A DNA stretch of 64,000 nucleotides from an uncultured Oscillospiraceae bacterium. GTDB taxonomy: Bacteria; Bacillota_A; Clostridia; Oscillospirales; Acutalibacteraceae. Shown piece by piece: positions 23,843 to 32,846 of this stretch; position 1 is the stretch's first letter; the number at the start of each line of letters is the position of its first letter. The position numbers were made by a program, and so were the translations under genes. The notes under the pieces were generated by a model. It was given only the letters and a program-made list of their open reading frames with translations. It was not told the DNA's origin and searched no databases. Where the stretch lies: the NCBI GenBank assembly GCA_910587995.1, contig CAJUNS010000002.1, forward strand, positions 1 to 64,000, read 5' to 3'.

Positions 23843-25205
23843 TGTTTTCAATCCAATGGAGTTGGACGCCATCGGCGAAATGATGAACATCAGTCTTGGC
23901 TCATCGGCGACGGCGGTTTCCAACATGCTGGACCATCGGGTGGACATCACCACGCCGACGGTTTCGGTGGTGGATGTGAAGGAGTTTGACATCGGCGACA
24001 TAGAACCGGCCGTGGGCGTGGAGATTAAATACGTCACCGGCCTGGATGGCAGCAACATTATGCTGCTGCGCATGAGCGATATCAAAGTCATTGTAGACAT
24101 CCTCTTGGGCACGGACACGCCGCTGGAAGAGTTTGTGCTGGACGAACTCACCCTCAGCGCTGTGTGCGAAGTGATGAACCAAATGATGGGCGCGGCCTCC
24201 ACGGCTTTGTCCGACTTCCTGGGACGGGTGGTTAATATTTCCACCCCAGAGACCTTCGATGTGTACGATGTAGAGGCCATGAAGCGGGAGCGCCTGCCTG
24301 TGGAGGAAGGGCCCATCGTGGTGGTACGGTTTGCGCTGACCATTGAGGACCAGCTGCAAAGCGAGTTTATGAACGTAATTTCCGTAGACCTGGCGAAGGA
24401 GCTGGTAAGCGGCTTTGGGCTGGACAGCTCTTCGGCGGAACCCGCCCCGGCCCCCGCTCCTGCTGCGCCGGCACCGGCTCCCGCGCCGGAGGCATCTTCT
24501 GGCGGCACCATGAGCCAGGAAGAGATCGAGCGGCTTATGGGCGGCATGGCTGGCGGGACTTCTACCCCAGCGCCAGCGGCTCCGGCCCCTTCTTCTGGCG
24601 GCACCATGAGCCAGGAGGAGATTGAACGGCTTATGGGGGGCATGAGCGGCGGAGCGGTGGCGCCAGCCCAGCCTCAGCCAGCGGCTCCCCAAGCGCCGCC
24701 TGTCCAGCCGGCGATGCCCCAGCAGCCAGTTATGCAGCCCCAGCAGCCGGTAATGCCGCCGGTGCAGCTTCAGCCGGGGCAGGAGGGCATGGTACCTCCG
24801 GGATACCCTGGATATCCGCCTTACTATCCGCCCAATCCTTATTATGGCTGGCCCGCGCCGCCAGAGCCCAAGGTCATCAGCACCACGCCGCCCGCTATGC
24901 CCAAGCTGGAAAACGGCGAGGAGCTGAACCAGGAGCAGGCCCAGAACTTGGACTTGATTATGGGCGTTCCCTTGGAGGTGACCGTGGAGATTGGCCGGAC
25001 CCGCAAGCGGGTGCAGGAGATTCTCTCCTTCTCCAAAGGCTCCCTGGTGGTGCTGGACAAATTGGCCGGCGATCAGGTGGACTTGTTCGTCAACGGGAAA
25101 TGCATCGCCCGGGGCGACGTGGTGGTAATCGACGACAACTTCGGGATACGGGTGACCGAGATTCTCAAAAAGCCCGGCATTGAAGAGATCGCGCAACAGC
25201 TTTAA
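23832..25205 (+). CDS. fliY: Switch phosphatase FliY (CheC + SpoA), duplicated docking motif
   Basis: FliY dephosphorylates CheY-P at the C-ring and also serves as the FliN-type subunit. Of 457 residues, about 8-195 form a CheC-type domain (MELDAIGEMMNISLGSSATAVSNM; second helix LTLSAVCEVMNQMMGAASTAL). Residues ~200-370 are a Pro/Ala/Gln-rich linker, and ~375-457 a SpoA/FliN domain (VPLEVTVEIGRTRKRVQEILSFSKGSLVVLDKLAGDQVDLFVNGKCIARGDVVVID). The linker holds two identical MSQEEIERLMGGM motifs (227-239 and 259-271) resembling the CheY-P docking motif that Bacillus FliY carries at its N-terminus. The ORF overlaps the fliM 3' end by 11 bp. Confidence 0.93.
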   Translation: MSNSVFNPMELDAIGEMMNISLGSSATAVSNMLDHRVDITTPTVSVVDVKEFDIGDIEPAVGVEIKYVTGLDGSNIMLLRMSDIKVIVDILLGTDTPLEEFVLDELTLSAVCEVMNQMMGAASTALSDFLGRVVNISTPETFDVYDVEAMKRERLPVEEGPIVVVRFALTIEDQLQSEFMNVISVDLAKELVSGFGLDSSSAEPAPAPAPAAPAPAPAPEASSGGTMSQEEIERLMGGMAGGTSTPAPAAPAPSSGGTMSQEEIERLMGGMSGGAVAPAQPQPAAPQAPPVQPAMPQQPVMQPQQPVMPPVQLQPGQEGMVPPGYPGYPPYYPPNPYYGWPAPPEPKVISTTPPAMPKLENGEELNQEQAQNLDLIMGVPLEVTVEIGRTRKRVQEILSFSKGSLVVLDKLAGDQVDLFVNGKCIARGDVVVIDDNFGIRVTEILKKPGIEEIAQQL

Positions 25206-25251
25206 AGGCTGAGAAAACTAGCAAAATATATGAAAAGAGGATGAATTTACT

Positions 25252-25617
25252 ATGGCAAAGATTTTACTGGTTGACGACGCTGCTTTTATGCGCAAGGTGA
25301 TCAAGGACACCCTGACCAAAAACGGCTATACCGACCTGTACGAGGCGGTGGACGGTGCGGACGCGGTGGAGAAGTTCACGGAGATCAACCCGGACTTGGT
25401 GATTATGGATATCACCATGCCCAACATGGACGGGCTGGAGGCCCTGAAGGCCATGCGTGCCAAGAACGGCTCCGCCAATATCGTCATGTGCTCCGCCATG
25501 GGCCAGGAGGCAATGGTTATTGACGCCATCCAGTCCGGAGCCAAGGACTTTATCGTCAAGCCCTTTAAGTCGGACCGTATTTTGAAGACCGTCACCTCCA
25601 TTGTCGGCGCACCTTAA
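25252..25617 (+). CDS. cheY: Chemotaxis response regulator CheY
   Basis: A single-domain receiver of 121 residues: acidic pocket Asp8/Asp9, phosphoacceptor Asp53 (VIMDITMPNMDG), Ser81 in the switch Thr/Ser position and Lys103 (FIVKPF). CheY-P would bind FliM and FliY to alter rotation. Its place between fliY and fliO is the standard clostridial/Bacillus location. GAAAAGAGGATG precedes the ATG. Its stop codon shares one base with the fliO start (TAATG), so the two are translationally coupled. The CheA that would phosphorylate it is not in the window. Confidence 0.95.
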   Translation: MAKILLVDDAAFMRKVIKDTLTKNGYTDLYEAVDGADAVEKFTEINPDLVIMDITMPNMDGLEALKAMRAKNGSANIVMCSAMGQEAMVIDAIQSGAKDFIVKPFKSDRILKTVTSIVGAP

Positions 25618-26021
25618 TGGGGGTTCCGGCACAGGCTTTTGCCCTGCGGCAGGCCTTCTCCCGAGGGGTGGGCGGCAGCGTGGCCTCCTTGGTGGGAATG
25701 CTTCTGACCACGGTGGCGGTGCTGGCCTTGGCCTACTGGGTAACCCGGTGGATTGCCCAGCGGGGAACACCCGGCTTGCCCGGCCCGGCGGGTCAGGACT
25801 TGAAGGTGCTGTGGCAGGTGAGCCTGGGAAAGGCGGAGCGCTTGGTTTTGGTGCGCCTGGACCAGCGCTGCCTGCTGTTGGGCGTGACCAGCGGGGGCAT
25901 CTCCCTGCTGGCCGAACTGACCGAAGAAGAAGCGGCTAAATGGCTGCAAAAGAGGGAAGAAATCGCGCGGCAGCCCAGTTTTTTAGAGGTTCTGCGCGAT
26001 AATCTTCCCAAAAAGAAATGA
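25617..26021 (+). CDS. fliO: Flagellar biosynthetic protein FliO/FliZ
   Basis: FliO assists assembly of the FliP ring of the export gate. The 134-residue protein has one membrane segment (about 22-44, VASLVGMLLTTVAVLALAYWVTRW), a small soluble domain with the FliO pattern LKVLWQVSLGKAERLVLVRLDQRCLLLGVTSGGISLLAEL, and a basic tail. It overlaps the cheY stop by one base and precedes fliP, as expected. Sequence conservation in this family is weak, so position adds to the call. Confidence 0.88.
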   Translation: MGVPAQAFALRQAFSRGVGGSVASLVGMLLTTVAVLALAYWVTRWIAQRGTPGLPGPAGQDLKVLWQVSLGKAERLVLVRLDQRCLLLGVTSGGISLLAELTEEEAAKWLQKREEIARQPSFLEVLRDNLPKKK

Positions 26022-26031
26022 GCGTGATAGA

Positions 26032-26706
26032 TTGGCAGATAATTTAAATGGTATCATCAATATAAATGGCGACAGCGTGCAGGCTCTGGAAATTCTGCTG
26101 CTGACCACCATGATAACCCTTCTGCCCTCACTGGTGATCATGTGCTCTTCCTTCACCAGATATGTGATTACGCTTTCCTTTCTGCGCAACGCCATGGGCA
26201 CCCAACAGACCCCACCCAACATGGTGCTGGTAGGCGTTGCCTTGTTTTTGACCCTTTTTACCATGGGGCCTGTCATCGATCAGGTGAACCAGCAGGCCTA
26301 CACGCCCTATGTGGAGGAGCAGATTACCCAGGATGAGTTCTTCGACCGGGCCCAAGTGCCTCTCAAGGAGTTCATGCTGCGAAACACCGAGCCATCCGCC
26401 CTCAACATGTATTGCGATTTTGCCGGGCTGGACAGGCCGGACACAGAGGAGCAGTCTGTGGAGCTGCCCCTGCGGGTGGTCACTCCGGCGTTTATCACCA
26501 CAGAACTGAAGCGGGCGTTTCAGATTGGCTTTTACCTGTACGTTCCCTTCCTGCTGATTGACATTATTGTGGCTTCCACCTTAATGTCCATGGGCATGGT
26601 GATGCTGCCGCCCTCCATGATATCCACACCCTTCAAGCTGCTGCTGTTTATCAGCATCAACGGCTGGGAGCTGGTGTTTTCCACACTGATTCGGACCTTC
26701 AATTAG
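26032..26706 (+). CDS. fliP: Flagellar export gate protein FliP
   Basis: FliP forms the pentameric core of the export gate. The 224 residues contain the FliP motifs EILLLTTMITLLPSLVIMCSSFTRYVITLSFLRNAMGTQQTPPN and AFQIGFYLYVPFLLIDIIVASTLMSMGMVMLPPSMISTPFKLLLF with four membrane segments. The start appears to be TTG at 26032; no ATG or GTG is available in frame between the fliO stop and the conserved region, and the ribosome site is weak (GAGCGTGATAG), consistent with coupling to fliO. Because it starts directly in MADNLNG it lacks a long signal-peptide-like extension. Confidence 0.95.
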   Translation: MADNLNGIININGDSVQALEILLLTTMITLLPSLVIMCSSFTRYVITLSFLRNAMGTQQTPPNMVLVGVALFLTLFTMGPVIDQVNQQAYTPYVEEQITQDEFFDRAQVPLKEFMLRNTEPSALNMYCDFAGLDRPDTEEQSVELPLRVVTPAFITTELKRAFQIGFYLYVPFLLIDIIVASTLMSMGMVMLPPSMISTPFKLLLFISINGWELVFSTLIRTFN

Positions 26707-26752
26707 CCCGGCATAGGCTGGGCCTCGGACTGCGGGGAAAGGGGGAACGCCT

Positions 26753-27004
26753 ATGGAACTGCCTGTGGTCGATGTGTTTCGAGACGCCATTGGCGTGGTG
26801 ATTCGCTTGGTGGCGCCCATGCTGCTTTTGAGCATGGTGGTGGGCGTGCTGGTGGCCATTTTGCAGGCTGTTACGCAGATCCACGAGCAGACCATCTCCT
26901 TTATTCTCAAGCTCATCGTGGTGGTGCTTTTCCTAATTATGGGCGGCGGCTGGATGCTGACCACCTTGCAGGAGTTTGCCCTAAGCCTCTTTGAACTGAT
27001 GTGA
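26753..27004 (+). CDS. fliQ: Flagellar export gate protein FliQ
   Basis: FliQ is a two-helix membrane subunit winding around the FliP-FliR core. The 83 residues show the family pattern VIRLVAPMLLLSMVVGVLVAILQAVTQIHEQTISFILKLIVVVLFLIMGGGWMLTTLQEF with two membrane segments; length is typical (~89). A GGGGAAAGGGGGAACGCC stretch precedes the ATG. fliR starts 10 bp after its stop. Confidence 0.95.
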   Translation: MELPVVDVFRDAIGVVIRLVAPMLLLSMVVGVLVAILQAVTQIHEQTISFILKLIVVVLFLIMGGGWMLTTLQEFALSLFELM

Positions 27005-27014
27005 GGGCCGCGCC

Positions 27015-27791
27015 GTGGAATTCATTGACTGGAGCGGCTTTACGCTGTTTCTTTACATTTTAATGCGTATGACGGGGTTTGTGCTTTTCACGCCTTTCTT
27101 TGGGCGGAACAACATTCCCTCCTACTATAAGGTCGGCATGTCCCTGGTGCTGGCTGTGGCGGTAGGGTATGCCTATCAAGGAACAGTCCAGGTTCCGGTG
27201 GGCGTGCTGGAGCTGGTGCTCCGGCTGCTGTTGGAGCTGGCCATGGGCTACGCGGTAGGCTTCATTATGAATCTCTTTCTCTATGTGCCCTCTTTGGCGG
27301 GGCATATTATGGACGAACAGATGGGCATGGCCATGGCCCAGACCTATGATCCCAGCTTTCAGGGGCAGTCTACCCCGGCGGGGAATGTACTAAACATTTT
27401 TAGCATACTACTATTTTTTGCGGCAAACGGCCACCAGACTCTTTTGCGCTTGATGCTGAATTCCGCCCAGTTGGTGCCTTTTGGAACCGCCAGCCTGGGA
27501 GAGGACATTGCCCAGACAGCGGCGGGGCTGTTTATTGACTGCACGCTGCTGGCCATTAAGCTGTGCCTGCCGGTGCTGGGGGCGGAGCTTATGGGCCAGG
27601 TGGGCATGGGGGTGCTGATGAAGGTGATTCCCCAGATCAATGTGTTTGCCATTAACATCGAATTGAAGGTGCTGGTGGGCATGGTGATGCTTTTATTTCT
27701 TATCACCCCATTCAGCGAGTTTCTGTTAAGCATGGAGAACACCATGCTTGCCGAGGTGGAGCGGGCCATTTCTCTGATGGGAGGGGGCTGA
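27015..27791 (+). CDS. fliR: Flagellar export gate protein FliR
   Basis: FliR is the single-copy gate subunit that completes the FliP5Q4R1 complex. The 258-residue, strongly hydrophobic protein has about six membrane segments and the FliR motifs RMTGFVLFTPFFGRNNIPSYYKVGMSLVLA and GHIMDEQMGMAMAQTYDPSFQGQSTPAGNVLNI. The GTG start lies just after the fliQ stop with GAGGGCCGC as ribosome site. flhB follows 32 bp later. Confidence 0.95.
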   Translation: MEFIDWSGFTLFLYILMRMTGFVLFTPFFGRNNIPSYYKVGMSLVLAVAVGYAYQGTVQVPVGVLELVLRLLLELAMGYAVGFIMNLFLYVPSLAGHIMDEQMGMAMAQTYDPSFQGQSTPAGNVLNIFSILLFFAANGHQTLLRLMLNSAQLVPFGTASLGEDIAQTAAGLFIDCTLLAIKLCLPVLGAELMGQVGMGVLMKVIPQINVFAINIELKVLVGMVMLLFLITPFSEFLLSMENTMLAEVERAISLMGGG

Positions 27792-27823
27792 AAGGACTCC
27801 GCCAGCCTTTGCCTTAAAGCGAG

Positions 27824-28897
27824 GTGGTCAACATAGCCGGTGAGGATAAAACCGAAAAAGCAACGCCGAAACGAAGGCGAGACGAACGAAAAAAGGGCAA
27901 TGTGCTTCTTTGCCAGGATTTTATCGCCGTTTCCACCCTGCTTGGCAGCGTGGCTGTTATTAAGCTCTCTGCCCCAACCTTTGTGGGGCAGATCAGCGAG
28001 TTCTTCACTAAGTGCGCGGGCTTGGCCCAGCTGGCCGCTGTGGAGGGCGTTGAGGCTTATTTGACCGACTTGGTTTTCAGCGCTGTGGTCACATTTGTGG
28101 TGACGGTGGGCCCCATGCTGGCGGCTTCGGCTTTGATTGCCACAGCCGTTACCTTTGCGCAAACCCGCTTTTTGGTGGCGGGGGAACGCATTAAGCCCAA
28201 ATTCAGCAAGCTGAACCCTTTAAGTGGCTTCAAGCGTGTCTTTTCCTTACGGAGCGTGATTGAAGCGCTGAAGGGTCTAATTAAGATAGCAATACTTTTA
28301 GTATTAATATATAACTGTTTGGCCAGCGTAATAAGCACAGCGGCCAACTTCATGTATACCGATCTGGGAGCCGCCTGCGGCGCGCTGTTCGACCTGATTG
28401 TCTCCATGCTTCTTCAAATCTGCCTGGCTTTTACGGCCATTGCCTTCCTGGACTTTCTCTACCAGCGCTGGGAGCATGAGCGGCAGATGAAAATGAGCAA
28501 GCAGGAGATCAAGGAAGAATATAAGATGACCGAAGGCGATCCGCAGATTAAGGGGCGCATCAAGCAGGTGCAGCGGGCCATGGCCCAGCAGCGAATGATG
28601 GCCCAGGTGCCCCAGGCGGATGTGATCGTCCGAAACCCGACCCACTTTGCGGTGGCCCTGCGCTATAAGCAGGGAGAGGACAGCGCTCCGGTGGTGCTGG
28701 CCAAGGGCCAGGACGAGCTGGCGGCGCGGATTGTTGCCAAGGCTGAAGAGAGCTTGGTGCCGGTGGTGGAGAACGTCCCCCTGGCCCGGGCTCTGTACGC
28801 CCAGGCTGAAGTGAACCAGGAGATCCCCCCGGAGCTCTACGCGCCGGTGGCGGAGGTGCTGGTATATATTTTCAAATTGGATAATAAATTGGCATAA
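27824..28897 (+). CDS. flhB: Flagellar export switch protein FlhB
   Basis: FlhB controls substrate specificity of export. The 357 residues begin VNIAGEDKTEKATPKRRRDERKKGN, the typical FlhB start. They have four membrane segments and the cytoplasmic autocleavage motif NPTH at residues 271-274 (VIVRNPTHFAVALRY), where Asn-Pro cleavage switches export from rod/hook to filament. Length is typical. The GTG at 27824 follows AAAGCGAG. Gene order fliR-flhB-flhA is standard. Confidence 0.96.
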   Translation: MVNIAGEDKTEKATPKRRRDERKKGNVLLCQDFIAVSTLLGSVAVIKLSAPTFVGQISEFFTKCAGLAQLAAVEGVEAYLTDLVFSAVVTFVVTVGPMLAASALIATAVTFAQTRFLVAGERIKPKFSKLNPLSGFKRVFSLRSVIEALKGLIKIAILLVLIYNCLASVISTAANFMYTDLGAACGALFDLIVSMLLQICLAFTAIAFLDFLYQRWEHERQMKMSKQEIKEEYKMTEGDPQIKGRIKQVQRAMAQQRMMAQVPQADVIVRNPTHFAVALRYKQGEDSAPVVLAKGQDELAARIVAKAEESLVPVVENVPLARALYAQAEVNQEIPPELYAPVAEVLVYIFKLDNKLA

Positions 28898-28987
28898 GGC
28901 GGCCCCTTCCCTTGGGCCAGCCCATGCCGCGAAGCTGAGATCAATGAGGTATTTTAGTATGGTTCGAAACTGGAAGGAGGGGCGGTT

Positions 28988-31084
28988 ATGCGGCGGATAT
29001 TAAACAACGCGGTGTCCCTGTTCGTGGTTGTAATCGTTCTGTTCCTGATTCTCCCCCTGCCAACCGCTCTGCTGGACGTGCTGCTGGTAATCAACATCTC
29101 TCTGTCCATTGTGATTTTGTTGATTACCATGAACATCAAGGAAACCCTGGAGTTTTCCATTTACCCTTCCTTGCTGCTTATCACCACGCTATTCCGTTTG
29201 GGCATGAACGTGTCGTCTACCCGGCTGATTTTGACCAATGGCTATGCCGGCGATGTAATCGCGGCCTTTGGCCAGCTCATCACCAGCGGTAATGTGGTGG
29301 TAGGTTTTATCATCTTCTTCATTATCGTCATGGTGCAGTTTATTGTTATCACCAAGGGCGCGGAGCGCGTGTCTGAGGTGGCCGCCCGGTTTACCCTGGA
29401 CGCTATGCCCGGCAAGCAGATGGCCATTGACGCGGACCTTAACACAGGACTGATCGATGAGGCCGGCGCCCGGATGCGGCGGGAAAAGATCCAGCGGGAA
29501 GCAGACTTCTACGGCGCCATGGACGGTGCTACCAAAATCGTCAAGGGCGACGCGGTAATGTCCCTGCTTATTACGGGATTTAACTTGATTGGCGGCATTA
29601 TCATCGGCATGGTGCAGGGCGGCATGGACATTAACACGGTGCTTACCCAGTATTCCATTGTCACCATTGGCGATGGCCTGGTGTCCCAGCTGCCGGCTTT
29701 GATGATCTCCACTGCCACAGGCATGATTGTAACCCGTTCCGTATCGGAGGGAAGCCTCAATACGGACGTAATCAAACAGTTTGCGGCCCAGCCCCGCGCC
29801 ATTATCACGGCGGGCGCGGCCCTTATCTTCTTGGCGCTGATGCCCAACACGCCCCACTTGGCTCTGGCTGTGGTGGCGGTGGTGCTCATTGTCTTTGGCC
29901 TGCTGATCAACCGGCAGATGCGGGCCCAAAAGGCGGCGGAAGAGGCCGCCGCGGCCTTGCCGGAGGAAATTGCTCCGGAAGCCGCCCCAGCGGAGGCGGA
30001 CTACTATAAGGACATCAGCAATGTGTACTCCCTGCTGACCGTGGAGCCCATTGAACTGGAGGTAGGCTACAGCCTGATCCCCCTGGTGGATGAGAGCAGC
30101 GGCGGCAAGCTGATCAACCGCATTGTCATCTTCCGGCGGCAGTATGCCCAGGAGATGGGCTTTGTGGTGCCCACGGTGCGCATGCACGACAGTTCCGTCA
30201 TTGGCACCAACCAGTACACCATCCGCATCAAAGGCGAAGAAGTGGCCAAGGGCGAAATTTTGGTGGACTATTATCTGGCCCTGGAGCCCTCGAAGCCCCT
30301 GGGCGAAATCGATGGCATCGAGACCGTGGAGCCCGCCTATGGCATCCCCTCCCGGTGGATTCTGCCGGAGAATAAAGAGATGGCGGAGATTTACGGCTAT
30401 ACGGTTATTGACCCCCTGTCCGTTATTTTGACCCACCTTTCCGAAACCATTAAGAAGCACGCTTACGAGCTGCTCACCCGGTCGGAGACCATCCAGCTGG
30501 TGGAAAACCTGAAGCGCACCTCTCCCGAGCTGGTGGAGGAAGCCTGCCCGGCGGTGGTTTCCTACGCCCTGCTGGAAAAGGTGCTGCGGGCTCTGCTGAT
30601 GGAGGGCATCCCCATTCGGGATATGCAGACCATTTTGGAAACCATGGTGGACGCTATGGGCACCACCCGGGACCCGGACCTGATTACCGAGAGCGTCCGC
30701 AACGCCCTGAGCCGTACCATTACCCGGCGCTTCTGCCAGGACGGCCAGCTGCGGGCTATTACTCTGGACGCCGAGGTGGAGCGCAAGGTGGTGGCCTCCC
30801 TGACCAAGAACGAGCATGGCATCTACTTAGCTATGGAGCCAGACCTGATTCAAGCCCTGATTACCCAGCTGGCGGAGCATATCCCCAAGTTTGCCGAATT
30901 GGGGCAGCAGCCCATTTTGCTGACCAGCCAGGTGGTGCGGGTGTACTTAAGCCGGTTGCTCTCCCAGTACTTTAACAATCTGTGTGTGCTGTCCTTTAGC
31001 GAGATTGTGGGCACCGTGCAGATTCAGTCCCTGGGCAATGTGACCATGCAGCAGCCTGCCGTTCGAAGGGCGGTGGGGTCATGA
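28988..31084 (+). CDS. flhA: Flagellar export gate protein FlhA
   Basis: FlhA is the large ion-driven export gate with a cytoplasmic nonameric ring that receives chaperone-substrate complexes. The 698 residues have about eight membrane segments in the first ~320, the conserved FHIPEP-region motif RFTLDAMPGKQMAIDADLNTGLIDEAGARMRREKIQREADFYGAMDGATKIVKGDA, and the soluble C-terminal domain. GGAAGGAGGGGCGG precedes the ATG. The stop overlaps the fliA start as ATGA. The usual flhF and flhG do not follow. Confidence 0.97.
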   Translation: MRRILNNAVSLFVVVIVLFLILPLPTALLDVLLVINISLSIVILLITMNIKETLEFSIYPSLLLITTLFRLGMNVSSTRLILTNGYAGDVIAAFGQLITSGNVVVGFIIFFIIVMVQFIVITKGAERVSEVAARFTLDAMPGKQMAIDADLNTGLIDEAGARMRREKIQREADFYGAMDGATKIVKGDAVMSLLITGFNLIGGIIIGMVQGGMDINTVLTQYSIVTIGDGLVSQLPALMISTATGMIVTRSVSEGSLNTDVIKQFAAQPRAIITAGAALIFLALMPNTPHLALAVVAVVLIVFGLLINRQMRAQKAAEEAAAALPEEIAPEAAPAEADYYKDISNVYSLLTVEPIELEVGYSLIPLVDESSGGKLINRIVIFRRQYAQEMGFVVPTVRMHDSSVIGTNQYTIRIKGEEVAKGEILVDYYLALEPSKPLGEIDGIETVEPAYGIPSRWILPENKEMAEIYGYTVIDPLSVILTHLSETIKKHAYELLTRSETIQLVENLKRTSPELVEEACPAVVSYALLEKVLRALLMEGIPIRDMQTILETMVDAMGTTRDPDLITESVRNALSRTITRRFCQDGQLRAITLDAEVERKVVASLTKNEHGIYLAMEPDLIQALITQLAEHIPKFAELGQQPILLTSQVVRVYLSRLLSQYFNNLCVLSFSEIVGTVQIQSLGNVTMQQPAVRRAVGS

Positions 31085-31869
31085 GTCCGGCTCTGGACCC
31101 GCGAAGTTATGAGGACATGGACACCGAGGCGCTGTTCGCTGAATTCGCCCGGACCCATGACAACCAGCTCAAATGGGAGATCGCCATGCGGTACACAGGG
31201 CTGGTGAAAAGCATCGCCCTACAGATTCGGGGCGTCTTTTGCAGTTTTACCCAGCTGGATGATATCATAAACGAGGGCCTGATTGTCCTGGCCGACGCGG
31301 TGGAAAAGTTCGACCCCAGCAAGGGGCGCTTTGAGATGTATGTCTCCAAGCGCATCCGGGGGATGATTGTGGATCTGGCCCGCCAGCAGGACTGGGTGCC
31401 CCGCACCGTGCGCCAGCGGGCCCAGCGCATTGAGAAGGCCATGACGGAGCTCTACAATGTCTCTGGCCGGATTCCCACGGACCGGCAGGTGGCGGAGCAT
31501 TTGGGCATTACCATGGAGGAGTACCAGGAGGCCATGGCGAACGCCTCCCTGCACAGCATTCTCTCCTTGGATGAGCTTTTCGAGACCCACGACCAGTGGC
31601 CAGCGGGCCCGGACGGAGAGAGCGCCTCGGGGAATATTCCCGAGCAGGCGCTGATGAACGAGGAGCTGGCCCAGGTTATGTCCAACGCCATCCGCTCTAT
31701 GAAGGAAAACGAGCAGCTGGTGCTGTCCCTCTATTATGAGCAAAACCTAAAGATGAAGGATATTGCCGCTGTGATGGATATTACCCCGCCCCGGGTGTCC
31801 CAAATCCATGCCCGGGCGGTGCAAAAGCTGAAGGTCATTATGGAAAAGTATCTAAACGATGGGGCGTGA
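31081..31869 (+). CDS. fliA: Flagellar sigma factor FliA/SigD
   Basis: A sigma-28 family factor directing late flagellar and chemotaxis genes. The 262 residues show region 2 (YTGLVKSIALQIRGVFCSFTQLDDIINEGLIVLADAVEKFDPSKGRFEMYVSKRIRGMIVDLARQQDWVPRTVRQRAQ), region 3 (GRIPTDRQVAEHLGITMEEYQEAM) and region 4 (QLVLSLYYEQNLKMKDIAAVMDITPPRVSQIHARAVQKLK). The ATG overlaps the flhA stop, so its synthesis is coupled to completion of the export gate operon. No flgM anti-sigma gene was seen in the window. Confidence 0.95.
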   Translation: MSPALDPRSYEDMDTEALFAEFARTHDNQLKWEIAMRYTGLVKSIALQIRGVFCSFTQLDDIINEGLIVLADAVEKFDPSKGRFEMYVSKRIRGMIVDLARQQDWVPRTVRQRAQRIEKAMTELYNVSGRIPTDRQVAEHLGITMEEYQEAMANASLHSILSLDELFETHDQWPAGPDGESASGNIPEQALMNEELAQVMSNAIRSMKENEQLVLSLYYEQNLKMKDIAAVMDITPPRVSQIHARAVQKLKVIMEKYLNDGA

Positions 31870-31943
31870 CAGCGGCCCTTGACAGAAAATATAGAAAAAA
31901 GCAAAAGAATTTCCAGATTGCTGATGCAATCCTTTGGAAAATG

Positions 31944-31952
31944 TGATATAAT
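31944..31952 (+). promoter_or_regulatory. Extended -10 promoter ahead of the rod-protein genes
   Basis: TGATATAAT (31944-31952) is an extended -10 element with no clear -35. It lies 58 bp ahead of the FlgF/FlgG-type gene and could begin transcription of the rod, cheC, cheD and cheV section. A SigD reading was considered, but the -35 TAAA is not at the right distance. Confidence 0.5.
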
Positions 31953-32009
31953 GAATCAGACCCCTTTGCGGGCTTCTGGTATTTCGGTTCAGAAAGGAAA
32001 GGCGCGCCT

Positions 32010-32771
32010 ATGTTTAAAGGATTTTATAACTTGTCCTCTGGAATGTTCACCCATGGCAAGCACTTAAATGTAATCTCCAACAATATGGCCAATGTGTCCA
32101 CCACGGGCTTTAAGTCCGACTGCTTTACCGCCCAGACCTTTGACGAGGTGATGTACAGCGTGGTGGGCAATAAGATAAAAAATTATGAGGACATTGGCGG
32201 CCAGAGCTACATAACGGCTCCCAGCGAGAATTACACCGATTTTTCCCAGGGCAGCTTTGACCAGACCGGCATGCCCCTGGATTTTGCCATTGAGGACCTG
32301 GATGGGCGCGGCTTCTTCGCCATCCAGACTGAAGGCGGCGTGGTGTACACCCGGGCGGGGAATTTCTCTCTGGACGATGAGAGCTATCTGTCCCTGCCGG
32401 ACCATGGCCGGGTGCTGGATACCCAGGGCAATGAGATTCAACTGGTGACCGACAAGATCCAGTGCGATGATTATGGGCGCATTTATACCAAGAACGGCGC
32501 CTATCTGGGACAGATAGGCGTGTACGTGTTCGAGAACACCGATGCTTTGGAAAAGGACCCCATGGGCATGTTTACCGCCAACGGGGCTCAGCCGGAGGCT
32601 CAACCGGTCAAGGTCCACAACGGCATGCTGGAGCGCTCCAATGTGGGGCTGGTGCAGGAGATGACCAAGATGATCACCACCCAGCGGGCCTATCAGAGCG
32701 TGGCCACCGCCACAAAGATATACGACCAGGTTATGAACCGCGCCACCAGCGAGATTGGCCGCTTGCAGTAA
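32010..32771 (+). CDS. Flagellar rod protein FlgF/FlgG family (first copy)
   Basis: A distal-rod or hook-rod protein of 253 residues. The N-terminus MFKGFYNLSSGMFTHGKHLNVISNNMANVSTTGFKSD is the axial-family motif, and the C-terminus ERSNVGLVQEMTKMITTQRAYQSVATATKIYDQVMNRATSEIGRLQ is typical of FlgF/FlgG. It is tandem with a second family member after a 75-bp gap, as flhO-flhP are in Bacillus. GAAAGGAAAGG precedes the ATG. Assignment to FlgF or FlgG cannot be made from sequence alone. Confidence 0.9.
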   Translation: MFKGFYNLSSGMFTHGKHLNVISNNMANVSTTGFKSDCFTAQTFDEVMYSVVGNKIKNYEDIGGQSYITAPSENYTDFSQGSFDQTGMPLDFAIEDLDGRGFFAIQTEGGVVYTRAGNFSLDDESYLSLPDHGRVLDTQGNEIQLVTDKIQCDDYGRIYTKNGAYLGQIGVYVFENTDALEKDPMGMFTANGAQPEAQPVKVHNGMLERSNVGLVQEMTKMITTQRAYQSVATATKIYDQVMNRATSEIGRLQ

Positions 32772-32846
32772 GAATGGCAGCCAGCGTGGGTTCAAAGGGC
32801 TCCCAAGCGGAACCCGACTCTCTATGAAGAAAGGGACAGCAGCGCA

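Noticed and set aside
24450..24780. Tandem repeat or CRISPR-like array in fliY
   Set aside because: The repeated DNA encodes the Pro/Ala linker and two docking-like peptides in frame; there are no spacers of constant length.
31869..32009. SigD-type promoter ahead of the rod-protein genes
   Set aside because: The GATAT stretch resembles a sigma-28 -10, but no TAAA lies at the needed distance; an extended SigA -10 explains it better.
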